The position numbers were made by a program, and so were the translations under genes. This document shows positions 56,487-64,000 of a stretch of 64,000 nucleotides of DNA, piece by piece. Source of the stretch: an uncultured Ulvibacter sp. (GTDB lineage: Bacteria > Bacteroidota > Bacteroidia > Flavobacteriales > Flavobacteriaceae); the NCBI GenBank assembly GCA_943789105.1, contig CALSSW010000001.1, forward strand, positions 62,001 through 126,000. The letters are read 5' to 3'. Every line of letters begins with the position of its first letter. The stretch's first letter is position 1. A model generated the notes under the pieces. That model did no database searches and was not told the origin of the DNA. It saw nothing but the letters and a program-made list of their open reading frames with translations.

Positions 56487-57806
56487 ATGCAAAAGGTGAA
56501 TTTAAGAAGACTTTCCTCAATTTTGTCAGTAGTAACCTTAGCCCTTGTGTTATTGTTATCTACAAATGTACTGGCTCAAGCTACTCCCGCAGATGATACT
56601 GCTGCAGTTTCTGCCAATGGTGGTGATGCCGCCCTGGGGGAAAAATTATTTAAGGCAAATTGTGCCGCTTGTCACAAACTATACAAAAAAGCAACTGGCC
56701 CTGCTTTGTATGGTGTTGGAGATAAGTATGAGAAAGAGTGGTTGTATAGTTGGATCAAAAACAGTGGTGCGTTAATTGCCTCTGGCGATTCTCGTGCCAA
56801 TGCTATTTTTGAAGAGTACAACAAATCTGTAATGAATGTCTTTCCGGGTCTTAGCGACAAAGACATTGATGATATTGTAGCCTACACCTATACAGAGAAA
56901 AAAGTCCCAGCTGTTACAGCTGCTTTGCCAGGCACAGCAGCGGCAGGTTCTGGAAGTGGCGTTTCAAACAACATTATACTAGGGATACTTACCTTGGTGT
57001 TTTTACTTCTGGTTACCATACTATTTTTAGTAACAAAAACATTAAACAAATTTGCGGTTGCCAACGAAGTTGCTCTTCCCGTTAGAGAGCACAGCAAGCC
57101 TATCTGGAAATCATTTATAGAAAACCAGTTTTTACTTTTAGTAACAGCTGTTATATTTTTATTAGGCTCTGCATATTTTATATACGGCGGTCTTATGAGT
57201 GTTGGTATAGATCAGGGCTATGCTCCTGTTCAACCCATTCATTACTCGCACAGAATTCATGCGGGTTCTAATGAGATTGATTGTAATTACTGTCACTCAT
57301 CTGCAAGAAAGAGTAAACATTCTGGTATCCCCTCCCTTAACGTTTGTATGAACTGTCACAAGAGTATTGGTGAGGTTGCAGAAGGTGTTCAAGCAGAAGG
57401 TCTTGCTGAGTATGGAGTAGATTACAACAAAGAAATTCAAAAACTATACAAGGCTGTTGGTTGGGATGAAGAGGACCAAAAGTATACAGGTGAGACAGAG
57501 CCAGTGAAATGGGTTCGTATTCACAACCTGCCAGACTTTGCTTATTTCAATCACTCACAACACGTAACTGTTGCTGGTGTAGATTGTCAGAAATGTCACG
57601 GCCCTGTAGAAGAGATGGAGATTATGTATCAATATTCGCCCTTAACAATGGGTTGGTGTATTGATTGTCACCGTGAAACAAACGTAAAGGTTCAAGGCAA
57701 TGACTACTACAATAAAATTCACGAAGAGCTATCTAAGAAATATGGGGTAGAGCAGTTAACAGCTGCGCAAATGGGTGGACTGGAATGTGGTAAGTGTCAC
57801 TACTAA
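56487..57806 (+). CDS. actA: Alternative complex III subunit ActA (multihaem cytochrome c)
   Basis: 439 residues. After a signal/anchor helix (about 5-30), one monohaem cytochrome c domain has CAACHK (about residue 54). A transmembrane helix follows near 155-180, a second near 213-235, then a pentahaem domain with CNYCHS, CMNCHK, CQKCHG, CIDCHR and CGKCHY, giving six CxxCH sites. ActA accepts electrons from quinol in the periplasmic complex. The fused N-terminal monohaem domain is an addition to the usual pentahaem ActA. The ATG (56487) starts the signal sequence. Confidence 0.93.
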   Translation: MQKVNLRRLSSILSVVTLALVLLLSTNVLAQATPADDTAAVSANGGDAALGEKLFKANCAACHKLYKKATGPALYGVGDKYEKEWLYSWIKNSGALIASGDSRANAIFEEYNKSVMNVFPGLSDKDIDDIVAYTYTEKKVPAVTAALPGTAAAGSGSGVSNNIILGILTLVFLLLVTILFLVTKTLNKFAVANEVALPVREHSKPIWKSFIENQFLLLVTAVIFLLGSAYFIYGGLMSVGIDQGYAPVQPIHYSHRIHAGSNEIDCNYCHSSARKSKHSGIPSLNVCMNCHKSIGEVAEGVQAEGLAEYGVDYNKEIQKLYKAVGWDEEDQKYTGETEPVKWVRIHNLPDFAYFNHSQHVTVAGVDCQKCHGPVEEMEIMYQYSPLTMGWCIDCHRETNVKVQGNDYYNKIHEELSKKYGVEQLTAAQMGGLECGKCHY

Positions 57807-57813
57807 TACAAAG

Positions 57814-57829
57814 AGTTTCTTCGGAAACT
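57814..57829 (+). promoter_or_regulatory. UUCG-tetraloop hairpin between actA and actB
   Basis: AGTTTC TTCG GAAACT is a 6-bp perfect stem closed by a C(UUCG)G tetraloop, 8 bp after actA. No T run follows, so it is unlikely to be a terminator; an mRNA processing or stability element is possible. Confidence 0.5.
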
Positions 57830-57954
57830 TTAAAGACAGTAGTAAAGAACTAGGATAATAATAAAATAAAAATTTTAAAAACGAAAAACGGTTCTAGATT
57901 GAAGTTTAGTATTTCTCAATAAGAAGCGTAGCTCGCATATCGAAATTATATAAT

Positions 57955-60900
57955 ATGGCATCAAACAAGAAATACTGGAAAAGTGTTGAGGAGCTAGATG
58001 AAAACAGCACTATTGTTGAGGCGTTACAGCAAAATGAATTTGTTACAGACATACCAACAGATGCGTTTTTGGGTGATAAAGAAACCTTAGAGGATTCTTC
58101 AACCACGCGTCGTGATTTCTTAAAGTACGTTGGTTTTACAACTGCTGCAGCTTCATTGGCAGCTTGTGAAGGACCCGTAATTAAATCAATTCCTTACGTT
58201 GTTGCTCCAGATGAGATCGTTCCAGGTGTAGCAAATTATTATGCAAGTACCATTGCAGATGGTTTTGATTTTGCAAACGTACTGGTTAAAACCCGTGAAG
58301 GTCGTCCTATCAAAATAGAGCGAAACGATTTAGCTAACAACAGTGGTAGTGTAAACGCAAGAGTACATGCTTCTGTGTTGTCATTGTACGATAACAATAG
58401 ATTAAAAGCACCACAACTTGGAGGCAAAGATGTTTCTTGGACAGATTTTGATGCAGCTGTTGCAGGAAAACTAAACCAGATGCAGGGCAAAGATGTTGTT
58501 TTATTAACACAAACTTTTGCGAGTCCATCCACATCAAAATTAATTAAAGAATTTACTAGCAAATTTCCAAACGTACGTCATGTAGTTTATGATACAGTTT
58601 CTTCTTCTGAAGCCCTAGATGCATTTCAGGCCGTGTACGGTACAAGAGCAATGGCAGATTATGACTTTAGCAAAGCTGAGGTGATTGTGTCTGTAGGTGC
58701 AGATTTCTTGGGAGATTGGCAAGGCGGAGGATATGATGCTGGTTACGCAAAAGGACATGTGCCAACCAATGGTAAAATGTCTCGTCATGTTCAGTTTGAA
58801 GCTAATATGTCATTAACTGGAGCCAATGCAGATACTCGTGTGCCTGCAACACCATCTCAACAATTACAAGTTTTAAAGGCCCTTACTGGTGGTAGTTCCT
58901 CTGGTTTACCACAGGGTATTGCAACTGCAGTTGCCAGCGCAAAAGCTGAGTTAGCAGCAGCTGGAAATAAAGGTGTTATCGTTACAGGATTACCAAGTGT
59001 AGCGGCACAAAAAATGGCCCTTGAAGCAAATGCAAATAGCGTTGTAATGGATGCTGTTTCTCCAAAAATGATACGACAAGGTAGCGCCTCTCAAGTTGCT
59101 GGTGTTATGCAGGGTGTTATAGATGCAAGTATAAAAGGATTGATTACAGTAGGTGTTGATCCTGTATATTCATTGCCAAACAATGAGCAATTTACGACAG
59201 CATATAAGAAATTAGAAATGTCTTTGGCATTTTCAATGAAGAAAGATGCTACGGCATCTTTAGCACAAATGGTTGCTGCAACCCCTCATTATCTAGAATC
59301 TTGGGGAGATGCACAAATCAAAAAAGGTTCTTTTAGTTTAACACAGCCTACCATTCGTCCTTTGTTTAATACAAGACAGTTCCAAGATTGTTTACTTGTA
59401 TGGACAGGAAATTCTAAAGCATATAACCAATATATTAAGCAGACTTGGTCTGGAGTGTTGGCAGGTACTTCTTGGAATAAAGCATTGGAAGCAGGAGTTG
59501 TTGCCTCTTCTGTAAATGTTTCAAACGAAGCCCTTTCCACACAAAAGATATCTATTGATACTAGCGTATCAAACTGCAAGTTTAGACGCTGATTCAAATC
59601 AAGGTGATTTAGAGCTTACATTATATACAAAAACAAGTTTGGGTGATGGGCAACAAGCCAATAACCCTTGGCTGCAAGAAATGCCAGACCCTATCACAAG
59701 AACTACTTGGGATAACTATGTAACTGTTTCAAAGGCAGATGCAGCAAACATGGGTCTTGTTAATGAAAATGTAGCCAATGGCGGTTTAAACGGAAGTTAT
59801 GTAAACATCAACATGAATGGTGTTGTGATTCAAAACGTACCGGTTTTAATTCAGCCAGGACAAGCAAAAGGTTCTGTTAGGTTTAGCACTTGGTTATGGA
59901 AAAACAGCCGCTATTCAACAAGAAATGCAAACAGGTGTAAATGCCTATGCATTATATAACGAATTCTCATCTGTACAACGTGTTTCTTTAGAGAAAGCAG
60001 CTGGAATGCATGAATTTGCATGTGTACAGTTGCACAACACGATGATGGGTAGAGATATTATTCGTGAGACAACATTAGAGGTATTTAATACCACCAAAGC
60101 AAATAGAGATGGTGAGTATGCTTGGAATCCTGTATTGAAGGTTTCTAGAGATCACGAAGAAATTCCAGTAACCTCTCCAGAGGCAGATTTATGGACATCT
60201 TTTGATCGCTCTGTTGGGCATCATTTTAATTTATCCATAGACTTAAACGCCTGTACGGGTTGTGGAGCTTGTGTAATTGCATGTCATGCAGAAAACAATG
60301 TTCCAGTTGTTGGAAAGCAAGAAATGCGTAAGAGTCGTGATATGCACTGGTTGCGTATCGATAGATATTACTCATCAGAAGAAAGTTTTGATGGAGATGA
60401 CGTCTAAGAAAATAAACATGTCTGGCCTGGGTGAGTCACTATCTCAATTTGCAGAATTGGAAGATCCATCTGCAAACCCACAGGTAGCATTTCAGCCGGT
60501 TATGTGTCAACACTGTAATCATGCTCCATGTGAGACGGTTTGTCCAGTAGCGGCAACCACTCATAGTAGACAAGGTCAAAACCACATGGCGTATAATCGT
60601 TGTGTAGGTACTAGATACTGTGCAAACAACTGTCCTTATAAAGTACGTCGTTTTAACTGGTTCTTGTACAATGAGAATGATGAGTTTGACTACCACATGA
60701 ATAATGATTTAGGAAGAATGGTCCTTAACCCAGATGTGAATGTTCGTTCTAGAGGGGTTATGGAGAAATGTTCTATGTGTATTCAAAAAACACAATTATC
60801 AATCCTTGAGGCAAAACGTGATGGGCGTCCAGTAAAAGATGCAGAATTTCAGACAGCTTGTTCTTCAGCTTGTGATAAGTGGAGCTATGGTATTTGGAGA

Positions 60901-61030
60901 CATCAATGATCATGATAGTGAAGTTTATAAAGAGAAAAAAGATAAGCGAATGTATCACTTATTAGAAGCCGTTGGAACTCAACCTAACGTATTCTATCAA
61001 ACAAAGGTGAGAAATTCAAAAAAAGCGTAA
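57955..61030 (+). pseudogene. actB: Alternative complex III subunit ActB, broken by four single-base insertions
   Basis: Fe-S/molybdopterin-oxidoreductase-like subunit of alternative complex III. The N-terminus contains a Tat-like RRDFLKYVGF motif and a lipobox Cys (LAAC, residue about 69), then the MopB-like domain. The C-terminal ferredoxin domain carries CTGCGACVIACHAENN, CQHCNHAPCETVCPVAAT and a CSMC motif. The reading passes through frames 1, 2, 3, 1 and 2 at about 59571-59573, 59879, 60402 and 60880. Dropping one base at each gives exactly 3072 nt (1023 codons plus stop). Pieces visible as ORFs are 57955-59592, to 59959, to 60407, to 60909 and to 61030. Flanking act genes are intact. 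Confidence 0.88.
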
Positions 61031-61055
61031 CTAACTAAGAAATAGTATATAAAAT

Positions 61056-62762
61056 ATGGCGTCGCATTACGAAGCACCTATTAGAAGACCCTTAGTTATA
61101 GGAGATAAGAACTACCACGATGTTACCATCGATGTAGCCGCTCCTGTTGAAGGTAAAGCCAACAAATCATGGTGGATTGTATTCACTATTGCTCTTGTTG
61201 CATTTGGATGGGGATTAGGTTGTATTATTTACACCGTATCTACCGGTATTGGAGTTTGGGGATTAAACAAGACCGTAGGTTGGGCTTGGGATATAACCAA
61301 CTTTGTATGGTGGGTAGGTATTGGTCACGCAGGAACCTTGATTTCTGCAGTACTGTTACTTTTCCGTCAGAAGTGGAGAATGGCAATTAACCGATCAGCA
61401 GAGGCGATGACAATCTTCTCTGTAATACAAGCAGGTTTGTTCCCAATTATACACATGGGGCGTCCATGGCTTGCCTACTGGGTATTGCCAATTCCAAATC
61501 AATTTGGGTCTTTGTGGGTTAACTTTAACTCTCCTTTGTTGTGGGATGTATTTGCAATTTCTACCTATCTTTCTGTATCTCTAGTTTTCTGGTGGACAGG
61601 ACTACTACCAGATTTTGCCATGATTCGTGATAGAGCAGTAACACCTTTTACAAAAAAGATTTACGGTATTTTGTCTTTTGGTTGGAGTGGACGTGCAAAA
61701 GACTGGCAGCGCTTTGAGGAGGTATCTCTGGTATTGGCTGGTTTGGCTACACCACTTGTACTTTCTGTACACACCATTGTATCTTTTGATTTTGCTACTT
61801 CAGTTATACCGGGATGGCATACTACTATTTTTCCTCCATATTTTGTGGCTGGAGCAATTTTCTCTGGTTTTGCAATGGTAAACACACTTTTGATCATCAT
61901 GAGAAAGGTGTCTAAACTGGAAGATTATATTACCATTCAGCACATTGAGCTGATGAATATTGTTATTATGCTTACAGGTTCTATAGTTGGTGTTGCATAC
62001 ATCACAGAGCTGTTTATTGCATGGTACTCTGGTGTAGAGTACGAACAGTATGCATTTTTAAACAGAGCTACTGGACCCTACTGGTGGGCCTATTGGGCTA
62101 TGATGACTTGTAATGTGTTCTCTCCACAGTTTATGTGGTTTAAAAAATTACGCACAAGTATTATGTTCTCTTTCTTTATTTCTATTGTAGTAAACATCGG
62201 AATGTGGTTTGAGCGCTTTGTAATTATTGTTACCTCATTACATCGTGATTATTTGCCATCTTCTTGGACCATGTTCTCACCAACTTTTGTTGATATAGGT
62301 ATTTTTATAGGAACCATAGGATTTTTCTTTGTGTTGTTTTTACTCTATGCTAGAACCTTTCCTGTAATTGCTCAGGCAGAGGTGAAGTCTATCTTAAAGA
62401 GCTCTGGATCAAAATTCAAGTCTTTACGAGAAAAGCATGGAGATGATGTAAAACACTATGATGTTGTAGTACCAGCAAAATCAACAAAAAGCACCTACGA
62501 TCAAACTAAATTAAAGACCTTACTAAAAACCCTAGGAACTTTTGACGCTGCTACTCAGACCCCTGATGATCTTAAGAAAATTACAGGTGTGGGTCCAGTA
62601 TTACAAAAGAAATTAAATGCGATTGGATTATTTACTTTTCAGCAGATAAGTAATATGACCAATCCAGAGTACGATTTATTCGATGAAATATTAGGCGAGT
62701 TACCAGGAAGAGCAAAACGTGATGACTGGGCAGGACAAGCCTCTAAACTTAAAAACAACTAG
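61056..62762 (+). CDS. actC: Alternative complex III subunit ActC (NrfD family) with C-terminal helix-hairpin-helix extension
   Basis: A 568-residue quinol-binding membrane subunit with about ten helices (about 33-470), NrfD/polysulfide-reductase type. Landmarks include WWVGIGHAGTLISAVLLLF near 88-106 and HMGRPW near 139. The last 80 residues are soluble and hold a helix-hairpin-helix motif, DDLKKITGVGPVLQKKLNAIG (about 503-523), followed by GRAKRDDWAGQA. The latter resembles the C-terminal domain seen in some NuoE-type proteins. I infer a DNA- or protein-binding appendix; function unknown. It is 25 bp after actB. Confidence 0.9.
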   Translation: MASHYEAPIRRPLVIGDKNYHDVTIDVAAPVEGKANKSWWIVFTIALVAFGWGLGCIIYTVSTGIGVWGLNKTVGWAWDITNFVWWVGIGHAGTLISAVLLLFRQKWRMAINRSAEAMTIFSVIQAGLFPIIHMGRPWLAYWVLPIPNQFGSLWVNFNSPLLWDVFAISTYLSVSLVFWWTGLLPDFAMIRDRAVTPFTKKIYGILSFGWSGRAKDWQRFEEVSLVLAGLATPLVLSVHTIVSFDFATSVIPGWHTTIFPPYFVAGAIFSGFAMVNTLLIIMRKVSKLEDYITIQHIELMNIVIMLTGSIVGVAYITELFIAWYSGVEYEQYAFLNRATGPYWWAYWAMMTCNVFSPQFMWFKKLRTSIMFSFFISIVVNIGMWFERFVIIVTSLHRDYLPSSWTMFSPTFVDIGIFIGTIGFFFVLFLLYARTFPVIAQAEVKSILKSSGSKFKSLREKHGDDVKHYDVVVPAKSTKSTYDQTKLKTLLKTLGTFDAATQTPDDLKKITGVGPVLQKKLNAIGLFTFQQISNMTNPEYDLFDEILGELPGRAKRDDWAGQASKLKNN

Positions 62763-62763
62763 T

Positions 62764-63300
62764 ATGGCTTCCAAAGTGATACATGCAATTTATAACGACG
62801 ATGATATTTTAATGCATGCGGTTAAACAAACTCGTGCAGCTCACTATCATATCGAAGAAGTCTACACACCTTTTCCGGTGCACGGTCTAGATAAAGTAAT
62901 GGGTCTTGAGCCAACTCGTATTGCCATAACATCATTTATGTATGGTATTGTAGGGCTATGTGTTGCAATTACAATGATGAATTTCATTATGATTGAAGAT
63001 TGGCCTCAAGATATTGGTGGTAAGCCAAGTTTTAGCTACATCGAAAATATGCCTGCTTTTGTGCCAATTATGTTCGAAATGACTGTGTTTTTTGCAGCCC
63101 ATTTAATGGTAATTACTTTTTATATGAGAAGTAAACTATGGCCATTCAAAAAAGCTGAAAATCCTGATGTAAGAACAACTGACGACCATTTTCTAATGGC
63201 TGTTGATACCGCACATCATGATATAGACAAAATGTCTAAGTTCTTGCAAGATACAGGAGCTGTTGAAATTAGTATAGTAGAATCTGATGATGATCATTAA
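62764..63300 (+). CDS. actD: Alternative complex III subunit ActD (DUF3341)
   Basis: 178 residues from ATG 62764. DUF3341 features are HAIYNDDDILMHAVK near the N-terminus, and two membrane helices at about 60-82 and 100-122. In the complex it lies against ActC in the membrane. It begins 1 bp after actC. An upstream in-frame start at 62719 would overlap actC. Confidence 0.92.
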   Translation: MASKVIHAIYNDDDILMHAVKQTRAAHYHIEEVYTPFPVHGLDKVMGLEPTRIAITSFMYGIVGLCVAITMMNFIMIEDWPQDIGGKPSFSYIENMPAFVPIMFEMTVFFAAHLMVITFYMRSKLWPFKKAENPDVRTTDDHFLMAVDTAHHDIDKMSKFLQDTGAVEISIVESDDDH

Positions 63301-63301
63301 T

Positions 63302-63916
63302 ATGAAAAAGATACTCCAACTAAGTATTGCTCTTGTAGCATTGATAGGATTGGTTTCTTGCGGAGGTGACACCAAACCTAGCTTCCAATATATGCCAAAT
63401 ATGTACCAGCCTGTAGGATATGAAACCTATGGTGAATACGAGGTTTTTCCAAACCAGCAAGAAGCAATGTTACCTGTTTTAGGAACCGTGCCAAGAGGAT
63501 ACACTCCTTATGAGTACCCAGATACAACAAAAGGCTCAGATGCTGCCAAGAAAGAGTTGAAAAACCCATTAGAGGTTACTCAAAAAAACTTGGACGCAGG
63601 TAAAGAATTATATACCATATATTGTGCTGTTTGTCACGGAGATAAAGGAGACGGAAATGGAATTTTAATGCAACGGGAGAAGATTCTTGGGATACCAAGT
63701 TATGCTGCCCCGGGAAGATTAATTACTCAAGGGGGTGTGTATCATGTCCAGATGTATGGGCTTAACTCTATGGGATCCTATGCCTCTCAAACCAATGAGT
63801 TGGAGCGTTGGCAAATAACACAACATGTTATGAATCTCAAAGCTACATTAGAAGGGACACCACTGCTTGTTCCAGAACTTGAAGAAGTTGCTGGCTCTAA
63901 TCAATCAAATGATTAA
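63302..63916 (+). CDS. actE: Alternative complex III subunit ActE (monohaem cytochrome c lipoprotein)
   Basis: 204 residues from ATG 63302 with a lipobox (GLVSC, Cys about 20). One haem motif CAVCHG near residue 109, followed by QGGVYHVQMYGLNSMGSYAS with the likely axial Met. It is the periplasmic electron carrier of the complex. One bp separates it from actD. Confidence 0.93.
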   Translation: MKKILQLSIALVALIGLVSCGGDTKPSFQYMPNMYQPVGYETYGEYEVFPNQQEAMLPVLGTVPRGYTPYEYPDTTKGSDAAKKELKNPLEVTQKNLDAGKELYTIYCAVCHGDKGDGNGILMQREKILGIPSYAAPGRLITQGGVYHVQMYGLNSMGSYASQTNELERWQITQHVMNLKATLEGTPLLVPELEEVAGSNQSND

Positions 63917-63955
63917 CAAAAACATTAAACAAAAGAACAATAGAATAGCTTAGAT

Positions 63956-64000
63956 ATGAATTATACGCTACCTAGTAAACTTAAATTATTCGCTATCATA
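63956..64000 (+). CDS. actF: Alternative complex III subunit ActF (5' part only)
   Basis: Fifteen codons (MNYTLPSKLKLFAII) before the window ends. Position directly after actE and the N-terminal sequence fit ActF, the second membrane quinol-binding subunit; the identification rests on synteny. Confidence 0.7.
   Translation, partial: MNYTLPSKLKLFAII

Noticed and set aside
57955-61030. Programmed +1 frameshifting or another recoding in actB
   Set aside because: The four sites share no common slippery sequence, three are not homopolymers, and rpsB and the hydrolase show the same added-base pattern elsewhere. Sequence error fits better.
1-64000. Defence systems, prophage, IS elements, biosynthetic clusters or integrons
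   Set aside because: No transposase, integrase, nuclease-helicase cluster, NRPS/PKS or phage structural gene was found; nearly all genes are core functions.

Overview
The window is a piece of chromosome from a member of the Flavobacteriaceae (phylum Bacteroidota). The evidence is a low-GC, gene-dense layout, Bacteroidota-type -7 boxes (TAnnTTTG) upstream of several genes, type IX secretion (T9SS) substrates and components, the rplM-rpsI-rpsB-tsf-pyrH-frr cluster, the bamA-uppS-DUF6089-nadK-CBS-pdxJ cluster, and an alternative complex III (act) operon in place of a bc1 complex. I cannot name the species. No insertion sequence, prophage, CRISPR array or defence island is visible; this is largely core genome.

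Layout. 1-4.0 kb: sucA (cut by the window edge) and sucB of 2-oxoglutarate dehydrogenase. 4.1-6.5 kb: a retropepsin-like protease divergent from tatD, then type I asparaginase and tRNA-Ser(GGA). 6.8-9.2 kb: an ExbB-membrane protein-ExbD-ExbD operon that should energise TonB-dependent uptake. 9.3-16.0 kb: an outer-membrane barrel protein, a PAP2-like membrane protein, rpoN, asnS and an RND/MMPL exporter. 16.3-20.9 kb: frr, pyrH, tsf, rpsB, rpsI and rplM, all on the minus strand. 21.1-30.2 kb: a secreted PETase/cutinase-like hydrolase with a T9SS C-terminal domain, polA, two paralogous secreted proteins of unknown function, a DUF255 thioredoxin-fold lipoprotein and a NifU-type Fe-S protein. 30.2-37.3 kb: a 1998-residue repetitive T9SS adhesin followed by its PorP/SprF partner. 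37.3-46.4 kb: envelope biogenesis (murI, two OmpH/Skp chaperones, bamA, uppS, a PorG-like DUF6089 protein), nadK, a CBS protein and pdxJ. 46.4-51.1 kb: an alpha/beta hydrolase, a FadL-type porin, an SGNH lipoprotein and a tandem universal stress protein. 51.2-55.8 kb: rimP-nusA-infB behind a short leader containing an intrinsic terminator. 55.9-64 kb: a SPOR protein and actA to actE, with actF cut by the window end.

The most unusual signal is a set of apparent single-base insertions that break otherwise excellent genes: two in the 3' tail of rpsB, one in a T7 tract in the signal-peptide region of the PETase-like gene, and four in actB. Removing one base at each place restores an exact open frame in all three genes (321, 364 and 1023 codons). 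All seven have the same polarity (an added base), which points to sequence error or recent damage rather than programmed recoding.

Other points of interest are the PETase-like enzyme with a T9SS signal, a helix-hairpin-helix module fused to the C-terminus of ActC, a within-gene 105-bp exact duplication in an OmpH paralogue, a Glu-codon-usage break inside the adhesin, and the terminator-bearing rimP leader.
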